A stretch of 64,000 nucleotides of DNA, from positions 124,001-188,000 of the forward strand of contig CANKZZ010000001.1 in assembly GCA_947488655.1 (NCBI GenBank), given 5' to 3'. Both the position numbers and the translations under genes were made by a program. The notes beneath the pieces are model-generated. The model was not told the DNA's origin. It saw nothing but the letters and a program-made list of their open reading frames with translations, and ran no database searches. The DNA is from an uncultured Psychroserpens sp. (GTDB lineage Bacteria > Bacteroidota > Bacteroidia > Flavobacteriales > Flavobacteriaceae). The stretch's first letter is position 1. Each line of letters begins with the position of its first letter. Positions 8,342-17,493 of the stretch are shown here, one piece after another.

Positions 8342-9424
8342 ATGGGATTACTTATATTTTACGGTGTCATATCCATCTTTTTTTCTTTTTTATGTTCCAT
8401 CTTAGAAGCAGTCCTTTTAAGTGTAACACCAACATTTATAAATGTTAAAAAACAAGAAGGCAAGCACTATGCAGAATCATTAGAGGCTCTAAAAAAAGAC
8501 GTAGATAGACCATTAATTGCAATACTTACATTAAATACAATTGCGCATACAGTAGGTGCTATTTTAGTTGGTAAAGAAGCCGAAGGTCTCTATGGAAGTG
8601 AAGATGGTTATGGTGTATTTATCGTTTCGGCAGTAATGACTATTTTAATTTTAGTGGCTTCGGAAATTATCCCAAAAACAATTGGTGCAACTTATTGGAA
8701 AACACTAGCTAACTTTACAACTAAAGCATTAAGAGTCTTAATTTTTCCTTTAAAATGGACAGGCTTACTGTGGATTATGCAACTCACAACAAAATTAATT
8801 GGTGGTAAAGGTCATGGCAGTGTGTTGAGTAGAGAAGGCTTTTTGGTTATGGCAGATATGGCTCATGAGGAAGGAGTTTTTCAAGAAAATGAAAGTAAAA
8901 TCATTAAGAATTTACTAAACTTCAAAGAGGTTTTAGCCAAAGATATCATGACACCAAGAACGGTTATGAAAGCAGAAGATCATCACACTACAGTAGCAGA
9001 TTTTTTTAGTAAAAATATGGATTTGAGATTTTCTAGAATTCCTATTTATGTAGACAATCCAGATAATATTAAAGGTCTCGTTTTAAAAGATGAAATCTTT
9101 AAAGAAATGGCATTAGATAATGGCTCTAAAAAACTATCAGAGCTTAAAAGACCTATTATTGTAGTTGAGCGTAACCTTGCTATACCGAGTCTTTTTGAAC
9201 AACTAGTAGAGAGCAGAAACCATATGGCTTTAGTTGTTGATGAGTATGGATCTGTAAGTGGATTGGTTACTATGGAAGATGTTATAGAAACACTTCTAGG
9301 TATGGAAATCATGGATGAGAGTGATAATGTATCAGACTTGCAGCATATGGCTAGAAAAAGTTGGGAAGCTAGAGCCAAAAAGTTAGGAATTATAGACGAA
9401 AACACCGATAAAGAAAGTGAATAA
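8342..9424 (+). CDS. CNNM/HlyC-CorC family membrane protein with CBS domains
   Basis: 360 residues. The N-terminal DUF21/CNNM domain (about residues 1-175) has four hydrophobic segments and the motif SEIIPKTIGATYW. A CBS pair follows (about 195-320) with DIMTPRTVM, IPIYVDNPDNIKGLVLKDEI and MALVVDEYGSVSGLVTMEDV. Relatives (CNNM/CorC) transport or regulate Mg2+ and other divalent ions; older names such as hemolysin are misleading. The C-terminal CorC_HlyC transporter-associated domain common in longer homologues is missing: after the CBS pair only about 40 residues remain. The Ogt gene starts 3 bp after the stop, so the two are probably co-transcribed. Confidence 0.92.
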   Translation: MGLLIFYGVISIFFSFLCSILEAVLLSVTPTFINVKKQEGKHYAESLEALKKDVDRPLIAILTLNTIAHTVGAILVGKEAEGLYGSEDGYGVFIVSAVMTILILVASEIIPKTIGATYWKTLANFTTKALRVLIFPLKWTGLLWIMQLTTKLIGGKGHGSVLSREGFLVMADMAHEEGVFQENESKIIKNLLNFKEVLAKDIMTPRTVMKAEDHHTTVADFFSKNMDLRFSRIPIYVDNPDNIKGLVLKDEIFKEMALDNGSKKLSELKRPIIVVERNLAIPSLFEQLVESRNHMALVVDEYGSVSGLVTMEDVIETLLGMEIMDESDNVSDLQHMARKSWEARAKKLGIIDENTDKESE

Positions 9425-9427
9425 TTA

Positions 9428-9901
9428 ATGGAAACCTGTATCATTAAATCTCCATTAGGCTACACCAAGATTATAGGTGATGATGATGGTATTTCTCAGG
9501 TTACTATTTTAAATTCCGAAGAAAAAGAAACCGATATTATTCCTACTGAATTAGAAGATTGCGTCATACAACTCAGAGAATATTTTGAAGGCACTCGTAC
9601 CACATTTGATTTAAAATTAAATGCGCAAGGTACAGAGTTTCAAAAAGTAATATGGGATCTCCTCACTGAAATTCCCTACGGAAAAACAATTAATTACTTG
9701 CAATTATCTAAACGTTTAGGAGATGTAAAAGCTATTAGAGCTGTTGCAAATGCTAACGGTAAAAATCCATTATGGATTATAGTACCTTGTCATCGCGTCA
9801 TTGGAAGTGATGGTAAATTAACAGGTTATGCTGGTGGATTACACAGAAAAAAATGGCTAATAGAGCATGAAAATCCATATAAACAACAATCTCTTTTTTA
9901 A
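9428..9901 (+). CDS. ogt: Methylated-DNA--protein-cysteine methyltransferase
   Basis: 157 residues. Repairs O6-alkylguanine and O4-alkylthymine in DNA by suicidal transfer of the alkyl group to the active-site cysteine in IVPCHRVIG (about residues 117-125). The helix-turn-helix region (YGKTINYLQLSKRLGDVKAIRAVANANGKNP) precedes it with the conserved arginine finger in AIRAVANANGKNP. It is the short Ogt/MGMT form without an Ada regulatory domain. It begins 3 bp after the CNNM gene and ends 30 bp before the serine hydrolase; no Ada-type regulator is nearby. Confidence 0.95.
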   Translation: METCIIKSPLGYTKIIGDDDGISQVTILNSEEKETDIIPTELEDCVIQLREYFEGTRTTFDLKLNAQGTEFQKVIWDLLTEIPYGKTINYLQLSKRLGDVKAIRAVANANGKNPLWIIVPCHRVIGSDGKLTGYAGGLHRKKWLIEHENPYKQQSLF

Positions 9902-9931
9902 ATTAATTAATACTCAAAATCTTTCTAATTA

Positions 9932-11077
9932 ATGAAATCCTTTAAAAAATTCTTCAAGTGGACACTTATCTCAATTGCAGCATTAGTGCTTTTAATGTAC
10001 ATTTTTGATTATGGTTATATTTTAAGAGGTGTTAGAGTGGTCTATTTTACAGGTCATAACTCTGCGTTTATTGATGATTTTCCGTATTTTGAAAATGCAA
10101 TTATAGAAAAAGGAAATAAAACAGATACTTGGTCAAATCATAAAAATTACAATACAGTATCTCCAACCTCAGCTTTAGAAAAGTCTAATAACGATTGGGG
10201 AACTATTGCTTATGTCATTATAAAAAATGATAGTATTTGGTTTGAAAAATATTATGATGATTTTGATGAAAACTCTAAAACAAACTCATTTTCTATGGCT
10301 AAAAGTTATGTCTCTGGTTTATTAGGTAAAGCAATTATGGATGGTTATATTAAAAGTTTAGACCAACCAGTTAGTGACTTTTATCCAGAGTATAGCTACG
10401 CAAAAACAACTGTTGGAGACCTCGCTTCTATGGCTTCTGGATTGGATTGGGTTGAGAGTTATACGAGTCCGTTTTCTGTAACTGCCAGAGCAAATTATGA
10501 CGATGACTTAGCAGAAACTATATTAAATCAAAAAGTAGTTAAAACACCTGGAGTAGAATATGAATATTTGAGTGGTAGCACACAGCTATTAGGAATGGTT
10601 ATTGAAAAAGCAACAGGTAAATCATTAGCTAATTATTTATCTGAAAGTTTTTGGCAACCACTAGGCTCTTCAGACGATGCCTTATGGCAATTAGATGATG
10701 ACGACAATAAACTTGCAAAAGCATTTTGCTGCATTGGTAGTAATGCAAAAGATTTTGCGCGCTTTGGAAAACTCTATAAAGACCATGGTAAATGGAATGG
10801 TAAACAACTTTTAGACTCTGCTTTTGTTGCAAAATCAGTAACACCTCGTTTTTCTGCGAGCCCAGAATATGGTTATGGGTTTTGGCTTTATAATTATATG
10901 GGAAAAGATTTTTTTATGATGCGTGGTCACTTAGGACAATACGTTATTGTACAGCCAGAAGACAATGTAATAATTGTGAGATTAGGACATAAAAAATCTC
11001 CAGATAACAATACGCACACTTTTAGTAATGATATTAAATTGTATATTGAAGAAGGCTATAAAATGCTAAATCAATAA
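9932..11077 (+). CDS. Serine hydrolase of the beta-lactamase class C / PBP4* type
   Basis: 381 residues with a single N-terminal hydrophobic segment (ISIAALVLLMYIFDYGY, about residues 14-30), probably an uncleaved anchor placing the domain in the periplasm. The nucleophile motif SxxK is SMAK (Ser121). A Tyr motif candidate is YLS in YEYLSGSTQLLG (about 211), and the third box is HLGQ near residue 331 in place of KTG (H-x-G variant known in this family). The sequence MASGLDW after the SxxK helix is typical of esterase/aminohydrolase-like members. The substrate (peptide, ester or D-amino amide) cannot be predicted. It is followed 4 bp later by the exonuclease gene. Confidence 0.88.
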   Translation: MKSFKKFFKWTLISIAALVLLMYIFDYGYILRGVRVVYFTGHNSAFIDDFPYFENAIIEKGNKTDTWSNHKNYNTVSPTSALEKSNNDWGTIAYVIIKNDSIWFEKYYDDFDENSKTNSFSMAKSYVSGLLGKAIMDGYIKSLDQPVSDFYPEYSYAKTTVGDLASMASGLDWVESYTSPFSVTARANYDDDLAETILNQKVVKTPGVEYEYLSGSTQLLGMVIEKATGKSLANYLSESFWQPLGSSDDALWQLDDDDNKLAKAFCCIGSNAKDFARFGKLYKDHGKWNGKQLLDSAFVAKSVTPRFSASPEYGYGFWLYNYMGKDFFMMRGHLGQYVIVQPEDNVIIVRLGHKKSPDNNTHTFSNDIKLYIEEGYKMLNQ

Positions 11078-11081
11078 AATT

Positions 11082-11795
11082 ATGATTAACAAACTTAATT
11101 TAGAGCATATTTTATTCTTGGATATTGAAACAGTACCTGAGACCGAACATTTTTCTGAATTAAGCGAGGTTAAACAAGAACTTTGGGAGCACAAGTCTAA
11201 GTATCAAAGACGAGATGAGTTTACTGCAGAAGAGTTTTATGATCGTGCAGGTATTTGGGCAGAGTTTGGCAAAATCGTATGCATATCTGTAGGCTATTTT
11301 AAGACGGAAGGAGACGTGAGAACTTTTAGAGTTACTTCTTTTTATGGTGACGAAATTAAAATATTAAAAGACTTTAAAAATCTATTAATCACACATTTTA
11401 GCTCTAACAAACATCTACTTTGTGCTCATAATGGTAAAGAATTTGATTTTCCGTACATAGCGCGTCGTATGATCATACACAATATAGAGTTGCCTTATAA
11501 ATTAAATCTCTTCGGAAAAAAACCTTGGGAAGTCCCTCACCTAGACACCTTAGAACTTTGGAAGTTTGGTGACTACAAAACCTATACATCTCTAAAATTA
11601 TTGACAAACGTATTAGGCATTCCGTCACCAAAAGATGATATTGATGGTAGTGAAGTTTATAGAGTGTATTACAAAGAAAAAGAAGTAGATCGCATCATAA
11701 TATATTGCGAAAAAGATACCATCGCTGTAGCTCAAATTTTCTTAAGACTACGTGGTGATGAGTTGTTACATGATAATGAAATTATACATGTTTAA
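11082..11795 (+). CDS. PolB-type 3'-5' exonuclease (DnaQ-like fold)
   Basis: 237 residues. ExoI motif FLDIETVPE near residue 12 supplies the first catalytic Asp and Glu. ExoII is in CAHNGKEFDFPYIARRM (about 110-127) and ExoIII is YCEKDTIAVAQI (about 207-218), giving the DEDDy-like set. The family is the stand-alone 3'-5' exonuclease resembling the proofreading domain of DNA polymerase B, a cytoplasmic nuclease. It is the last gene of the CNNM-ogt-hydrolase-exonuclease run and is convergent with the first T9SS gene only 8 bp away. No terminator hairpin is seen between them. The presence of ogt in the same run hints at repair, but that is inference. Confidence 0.88.
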   Translation: MINKLNLEHILFLDIETVPETEHFSELSEVKQELWEHKSKYQRRDEFTAEEFYDRAGIWAEFGKIVCISVGYFKTEGDVRTFRVTSFYGDEIKILKDFKNLLITHFSSNKHLLCAHNGKEFDFPYIARRMIIHNIELPYKLNLFGKKPWEVPHLDTLELWKFGDYKTYTSLKLLTNVLGIPSPKDDIDGSEVYRVYYKEKEVDRIIIYCEKDTIAVAQIFLRLRGDELLHDNEIIHV

Positions 11796-11803
11796 TTAAG
11801 CCT

Positions 11804-14800
11804 TTACTTGATAATAACTTTCTCAGTTTTCTCCTGATACTTATTTTTTAAACTCACAATGTACACACCATTTGAGATAGATGAAACATCAATTTTGTTT
11901 ATGGTTTGGGCGGTATCTAAAGTTTTGTTTTTAACTCTTCGGCCTTGAAGATCGTAAATTGTTAGTATTGTATCGTCAAGTAATTCTCCCTTTACTAAAA
12001 TGATTTTACGCTCTGTAGTTGTATAAATGTCGATACTATTAGACTCAAAATTACTATTACTCAATGTGTTTTCAGCAAAACTTAAAAAGAAACGACCTGT
12101 TCCTGTGAGATTTGTATTTGCTGTGAACACATAATTTGTAGTGTTTAGAGATGTAAATGTATTTGTTAAATTATCTTCTAAAAAGACTTCAATATTTTGG
12201 GGTAGTGTTGTCTCCAAAATACTAATTGTTGCTTGTTGCCCTTCGGAAACATGAATACCCAAAGGTATTGATACATTAGACAAATTAGTCCAACCAATAG
12301 ATTGAATACCATAATCGCGACCCATATTACCTTCAACTAAGTGAGAGTAAATTGATAATGCTGGAGACACTCCAAATAAACCCGAATCATAATGAGTATC
12401 TAATCCAAGGGAAGCGTTTTCAGTAAAATAAAAATCGGTATGATAAAAGTTAGTTGTATTATCTAATTTTAATTTTAGGTGCGAGATTGGCACGTTATTA
12501 CTTTCTCTTCCGAGGATAAAATCATCACCATTACCAATAGATCGCATTGTTGGTGTAAAGGTAATTTGTTCTAAATTATTGGCTGAAGCTACTAAAAACC
12601 CTTGACCAGGAGTAATTTTAGCATTTGGATTTGCATCTGAATAGGCTTGGTTCCAAATTGTCCAACCATTAGTAGCATCACCATCATAACCGTAAATACC
12701 AGAACGCTCATTATCAAATTTAGAATTATTTGCGCTTAAAAAATCTGATAATTTAATATAAGACGGATAAGGATTGCCTATTAAATTCCACTCTGGATTT
12801 GAGGGTCCAGAAATAATTATAGGCGTATTAATCTCTCCCATTTTTACAAAACCTGTAAAAGTAAACGTGTTAGTATTTGTTGATGCTGCTCTGTAACCAA
12901 TCCCTGATTTTAATGGAGTAGTTTCTGCATCTGTATAAAGTACATAAGTATCTGTAACTTTATCAAATGGGCCAAATAAAAATAACGAATTAGCAGAATT
13001 GCTAAGTATATTTGAATTATTTGCTCTAAACACATCAAATGGCTCTCCATAAACAGGTGCTGCAATTAAATCATTTCCTCCTGTGCTTCCTGTACTATTA
13101 ACATGCCTTTTATACTGCGCTTTACCCAATATTAAATCATTAACTATTAAGCTAGAATATTCGTTAGAATCTGACTCTAAAATTAAATTATCTCCAGTTT
13201 TTAAATCTCCATTTACAGTTAATGATTTTACTTTTTCAACAATAATGCCTGCTCCGTCACATACAGTCATATTATTTATTTTAATATCATCTGTAACTGT
13301 ATAAACGCCATTAATAATAAACGCATTGTCTGAGTTTGTATTAACAGAAGGTGCATATGGCGTCCAAATATTATTTCTATAAACTAAATCATTGTTACCT
13401 ACTAATATTACCGTATAATCTTCTACTTCTCCATATTGAAAAGTTTCACATGGATTATTTGGTGTAACGTTATATTTCATTGCAACACGCATTCTTGTTT
13501 TAGTTTCTAATGCACTTATAGGAATATTAAATGTTCTAGAAACCGAAGTGTTTTGTGTTTGTTCTATAGCTACTACTTGTTCTCCTGCATCTGTAAAATC
13601 GCCATCACTATTAAAATCTATCCATACTGAATAACCTTCAGAATATACAGTACTTGTCCATGTAGGAGTAATTGTAATGGTATATGAAGTTCCCTTTCTT
13701 AAAACCGTAGATATGTCGGTAAAATCTGAATAAAATTGTGCGTCAGATGTATTATCTATAGTATTTAATTCTACTCTACTAATAAATTCATCATTTACAT
13801 TTGTACTTTGAGATACACAATAATCTTCATTACTATCTAATGTGGTAAATATTAAGGTAGTAGAATAGTTTGACGTCGCGCTAGATGAACACTTGCTCCT
13901 AACTTCTACCTCATAATCTGTTAATTCTAATAACGATGTTAAGACTTGGGTATTAGTTGTAATATCTAAAATATCTATCCAAACTGGGCTACCAAGTTGA
14001 CGATATCTCAAATCATAATCTAAAGGAGGCATATCATCCCAATTTATCGTTGCTCCTGTTGTACTTATAAAAGATGCATTTAAACCTGTTGGTTCTATAG
14101 GCTCAGACCCTTGGTTCTCCCATAAACATGACGAATTGTTAAATTGATAATTGTCCCAACAATTGGTTGCTATAGGCTCAGTTGGTTGGCTTCCTAAATT
14201 AATCCAAGAACAAAATGTTGAAGATTCTGTATCATTATCAAATTGGTAATCATCCCAACAATTTACTTCTACTGGCTCTTCTGGTTCTGCACCTTGATTT
14301 TCCCAATTACATATTGAATCGTTAAATTGGTAGTCGTCCCAACAATTAACAGATGATGGCTCTTCTGGTTGTGAACCCGATATTTCCCATAGACACGTTG
14401 TGTTATCATAATTTGCTGTCTCCCAACATTGCAATATTGGTTGCTCTTGTAATATAATTGTTACCGTTGTGTTGCACGAGTCTATATTTCCATTCGCATC
14501 TATAACAGTTAAAGTTACATTATTTGCACCTTCATTTGCACACGTAAATGTGGTTTGTGATGCGGTAATTGATGCTATCGCACAATTATCGGTTGAGTCA
14601 TTATTTATTTGGGATGCTGTAATAGTTGCATTACCTGTGCCATCTAATTGTACTGTTATATTTTGGCATGAGGCTATAGGATTCTCTGTGTCATCTAAAA
14701 TATCAACCGTGAATGAGGTTGTATTACTATTTCCGTTGCCATCATTTACTGTATAACTAATAATTGTGGTGCCTACTGGAAATACATCTCCACTATTAAG

Positions 14801-17302
14801 TCCTGTTGTGTCTGTTCTAGTTGGTGTTAACCCTATAGCACAATTATCTGTTACTGAAGGATCTACCCAAGTAGGATTATTGTTTCCGCAGGTTAATGTC
14901 ATATTTGTAGGCACATTTACAAACTCTGGAGCTATTTGATCTACAACTGTTACTGTAGCACTACAAGTATCTGTTTGATTATTTCCATCTATAACTGTTA
15001 ATGTCACATCAACAGGAGTGCCTATGTTACTACAATTAAACGTATCAATATCAATAGTATAGTTTGTAATGGCAACATCATCGGTTGAGCCTCCATCTAC
15101 ATCTGTCGCAACAATTGTTGCATTACCAGAAGCATCTAATTGTACATTGATATTTTGACACTGTGCTACTGGTGGTTCAGAACTAGAATCATCGGCAGTC
15201 ACATTAATATTATCAATAGCTATATCACTATTCCATCCACTAGAAGTATTAGATCCTGTTATTGCATTAAATCTAAGTTTTATTGTTTGATTTTTATAAG
15301 TACTAAGATTAACTGTTTTTTGATTCCAAGTATTTCCTAAATTAGTATCATACTCATCTATGGTAGTATAAGTTGCTCCATTGTCTAAACTAATTTGTAA
15401 TCGTAAAGACCCAATAAAGTTTCCATACATATGATAACTGTATGTAAATTGAATATTGTCTTTGCCTGTGAAATCAAAACACGGACTTACAAAATTAGCT
15501 ACTTTACTAGGAAAACCTGTTCCATCCACCGATGCTTCAGTATACATATAAAATACATCTCCATCGCCAGTACTAGGTCCTGTATCATTTGATGGCGTAC
15601 CATTGCTATCTCTAGTCCAGTCAATATCATCATCGTTTGTTTGAGACCATAGACCAATTCCTGTTTCAAAATCTTCATTATACGGATACGTTGAAACCGT
15701 ATTTCCTGTACAAGGCACAGGAGTTAATGTTGTGATATTAATTGTATTACTTTGTTGAGAACTATTATTAGCTGCATCTTTTGCTATTATATAGAAGTTA
15801 TAACTCGTAGATTCTAACAAACCTGAAACTTGATGAGATGTTCCACTAACATTTGTTATAAATACACCATCTTGATAAATATCATAACCAACAACGCCAA
15901 AATTATCTGTTGATGCTGTCCAGCTTAAATCTACTGTTGAAAAGGTGATATTTGTAGCTGTCAAATTGGTTGGAACTGAGGGATCAACCGTATCTGGTCC
16001 TGTGATCATTATATCAAATGTGTCATTAAAATAACCACAAGATCCTACAGTATATGTTACAACATGATTACCTGGTATAGATTCTGATACATCAATAACA
16101 CCAGTATTGGCATTTAAAACCAACCCTGTATCATTAAAGAAGACACCTCCAAAAATTCCTGTAACAGTAGGTGAAGGGTCTGAATCAATAACATCATAGG
16201 TGTTGAGAGGATAATTAAAAGATGCGAAGTTATTATAATGAATATCAATATAATCTAATACTACTGCTGCATACTCCTTCGCAAATGGCACTAAAGTTTG
16301 TGCTCTATTATCGTAGAAATTACCATTATAAGTGCCCAAATCTCTTACTCGCCTGTTAACTTCGGTCATAATTCCATCTATATTACCTCCACCATCATTA
16401 GTTCCTGCATTGGTGCCACTACCATTGCCAGAACCGTGTCGTCTATTATTATAGTAATTACCATTAAAATAAGCATTAGATAATGGTCTTGTATCATCAC
16501 AAGTATCATTACCATAGTTAGAATTACTTGGCACCGCTCTATATCCAGAGGTAACACCACATTGTTGGTTTACATTAGCATTATAAAAAGCAGCTGGTTG
16601 CTCTTGAAATAATTGTCCTAAACTATTATCTCCTCTTATCAACTCTTCATGTGTATGATTATTTAAATTGTTTGATACCAAGTTTTTAATAGTTGACCTA
16701 TTAATATTGGCTGCACTATTTAAGTCTCCTGTATTTAATTGATTTGAAAGAATATTATATCCTATCTCAATTCTTGGCACTGTATGGCTTTGACCGTGTA
16801 AATCTATATACAAACCTTTTCCCCAATTTGTCTCTACAGATGTACTAGCTTGATCTATAAAATCATGCCATGCATTCCAATGATCAATAGCATTAGCATC
16901 TCCACAAGTAGCTTCATTTTGCTCTCTATTTGGATCTAATTTTGATCTATGTAAATTATTGATAATTATGTGCGGATAACAGCCTGTAAGTGCAAATATT
17001 TCGGCTTGGATTTCTCGTATTAATATATCGGTATTATCATCTCGCTCATTAGTTCCACAAGATCTATCTGGCAGTAATGCGTCATTATCTGGATAATTTA
17101 TTCCACCAATAGTTTGACCAGATTGTTTTACACCTCCATGAGGAGCAGATATTATGATAGGTAAATTACCAGGTATGTATTCAATGTATTCTCTAGAATC
17201 TCCTGTGTATTGCTCATAAAAAATAGAAACACCAGGTGTTTGAGCATTTAATTTAAATACTGCAATAAATGTGATAACTAAATAAAGATATTTAAGTTTC
17301 AT
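11804..17302 (-). CDS. T9SS-secreted multidomain protein with an N-formylglutamate-amidohydrolase-like domain
   Basis: 1832 residues. Signal peptide 1-21 (ending LNA-Q). Catalytic domain about 22-380 with SAPHGG (about 51-56), NLHRSKLDPNR (about 115-125) and YIDLHGQSH (about 165-173): the metal- and substrate-binding blocks of the FGase/PF05013 family of zinc amidohydrolases, unusually secreted here. Then follow a cadherin-like segment, FN3 (about 445-525), a MAM-like jelly-roll (about 530-705), HYR/SprB-like repeats (710-933), four Cys-Trp repeats (959-1075), FN3, GEVED (about 1168-1301), a long C-terminal region shared with the next gene, and a T9SS type A sorting tail (about 1750-1832, with YDLQGRRV and NGVYIVSLKN). 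It is probably outside the cell, cleaving an amide. The substrate is unknown. Confidence 0.9.
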   Translation of the reverse strand: MKLKYLYLVITFIAVFKLNAQTPGVSIFYEQYTGDSREYIEYIPGNLPIIISAPHGGVKQSGQTIGGINYPDNDALLPDRSCGTNERDDNTDILIREIQAEIFALTGCYPHIIINNLHRSKLDPNREQNEATCGDANAIDHWNAWHDFIDQASTSVETNWGKGLYIDLHGQSHTVPRIEIGYNILSNQLNTGDLNSAANINRSTIKNLVSNNLNNHTHEELIRGDNSLGQLFQEQPAAFYNANVNQQCGVTSGYRAVPSNSNYGNDTCDDTRPLSNAYFNGNYYNNRRHGSGNGSGTNAGTNDGGGNIDGIMTEVNRRVRDLGTYNGNFYDNRAQTLVPFAKEYAAVVLDYIDIHYNNFASFNYPLNTYDVIDSDPSPTVTGIFGGVFFNDTGLVLNANTGVIDVSESIPGNHVVTYTVGSCGYFNDTFDIMITGPDTVDPSVPTNLTATNITFSTVDLSWTASTDNFGVVGYDIYQDGVFITNVSGTSHQVSGLLESTSYNFYIIAKDAANNSSQQSNTINITTLTPVPCTGNTVSTYPYNEDFETGIGLWSQTNDDDIDWTRDSNGTPSNDTGPSTGDGDVFYMYTEASVDGTGFPSKVANFVSPCFDFTGKDNIQFTYSYHMYGNFIGSLRLQISLDNGATYTTIDEYDTNLGNTWNQKTVNLSTYKNQTIKLRFNAITGSNTSSGWNSDIAIDNINVTADDSSSEPPVAQCQNINVQLDASGNATIVATDVDGGSTDDVAITNYTIDIDTFNCSNIGTPVDVTLTVIDGNNQTDTCSATVTVVDQIAPEFVNVPTNMTLTCGNNNPTWVDPSVTDNCAIGLTPTRTDTTGLNSGDVFPVGTTIISYTVNDGNGNSNTTSFTVDILDDTENPIASCQNITVQLDGTGNATITASQINNDSTDNCAIASITASQTTFTCANEGANNVTLTVIDANGNIDSCNTTVTIILQEQPILQCWETANYDNTTCLWEISGSQPEEPSSVNCWDDYQFNDSICNWENQGAEPEEPVEVNCWDDYQFDNDTESSTFCSWINLGSQPTEPIATNCWDNYQFNNSSCLWENQGSEPIEPTGLNASFISTTGATINWDDMPPLDYDLRYRQLGSPVWIDILDITTNTQVLTSLLELTDYEVEVRSKCSSSATSNYSTTLIFTTLDSNEDYCVSQSTNVNDEFISRVELNTIDNTSDAQFYSDFTDISTVLRKGTSYTITITPTWTSTVYSEGYSVWIDFNSDGDFTDAGEQVVAIEQTQNTSVSRTFNIPISALETKTRMRVAMKYNVTPNNPCETFQYGEVEDYTVILVGNNDLVYRNNIWTPYAPSVNTNSDNAFIINGVYTVTDDIKINNMTVCDGAGIIVEKVKSLTVNGDLKTGDNLILESDSNEYSSLIVNDLILGKAQYKRHVNSTGSTGGNDLIAAPVYGEPFDVFRANNSNILSNSANSLFLFGPFDKVTDTYVLYTDAETTPLKSGIGYRAASTNTNTFTFTGFVKMGEINTPIIISGPSNPEWNLIGNPYPSYIKLSDFLSANNSKFDNERSGIYGYDGDATNGWTIWNQAYSDANPNAKITPGQGFLVASANNLEQITFTPTMRSIGNGDDFILGRESNNVPISHLKLKLDNTTNFYHTDFYFTENASLGLDTHYDSGLFGVSPALSIYSHLVEGNMGRDYGIQSIGWTNLSNVSIPLGIHVSEGQQATISILETTLPQNIEVFLEDNLTNTFTSLNTTNYVFTANTNLTGTGRFFLSFAENTLSNSNFESNSIDIYTTTERKIILVKGELLDDTILTIYDLQGRRVKNKTLDTAQTINKIDVSSISNGVYIVSLKNKYQEKTEKVIIK
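14078..14428 (-). repeat. Four Cys-Trp repeats (28-33 residues each) in the FGase-like protein
   Basis: Four consecutive units start with CW and contain a second C-x-W twelve residues later, ending in a G-x-x-P-x-x-P linker. Three are 28 residues; the third is 33, with a five-residue insertion (DTESS). They have diverged from one another much more than the 23 units of the neighbouring carboxypeptidase. Confidence 0.9.
14508..15175 (-). repeat. HYR-module segment nearly identical to 21791-22458
   Basis: Base-by-base comparison at a constant offset of 7283 shows no indel across 668 bp and only scattered substitutions, while sequences just outside (the CW repeats on one side, the MAM-like domain on the other) are clearly diverged. 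It encodes Asx-rich HYR/SprB-type Ig-like repeats (CQNINVQLDASGNATI... and related). Confidence 0.92.
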
Positions 17303-17436
17303 ATAAAGGTGACCAGGTAATAATAATTAATGTGTAATATATAGATAATAATAGAAATTATAAATTTGACCCTTATTTTGTTTAATAGTCACACATACAA
17401 TATATTACAAAAAAAAATAAATTACATAAAGTGAAA

Positions 17437-17468
17437 AAAAAGTCTAGATAAATATCTAGACTTTTTTT
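17437..17468 (-). terminator. Rho-independent terminator after the M14 carboxypeptidase gene
   Basis: AAAGTCTAGATA / TATCTAGACTTT hairpin flanked by A-run on the left and T-run on the right, so it can act in both directions. It lies 26 bp beyond the stop of the carboxypeptidase gene. It also separates that transcript from the next gene in the same direction. Confidence 0.85.
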
Positions 17469-17493
17469 AATAATTTTTATTGATTTTTCATTG

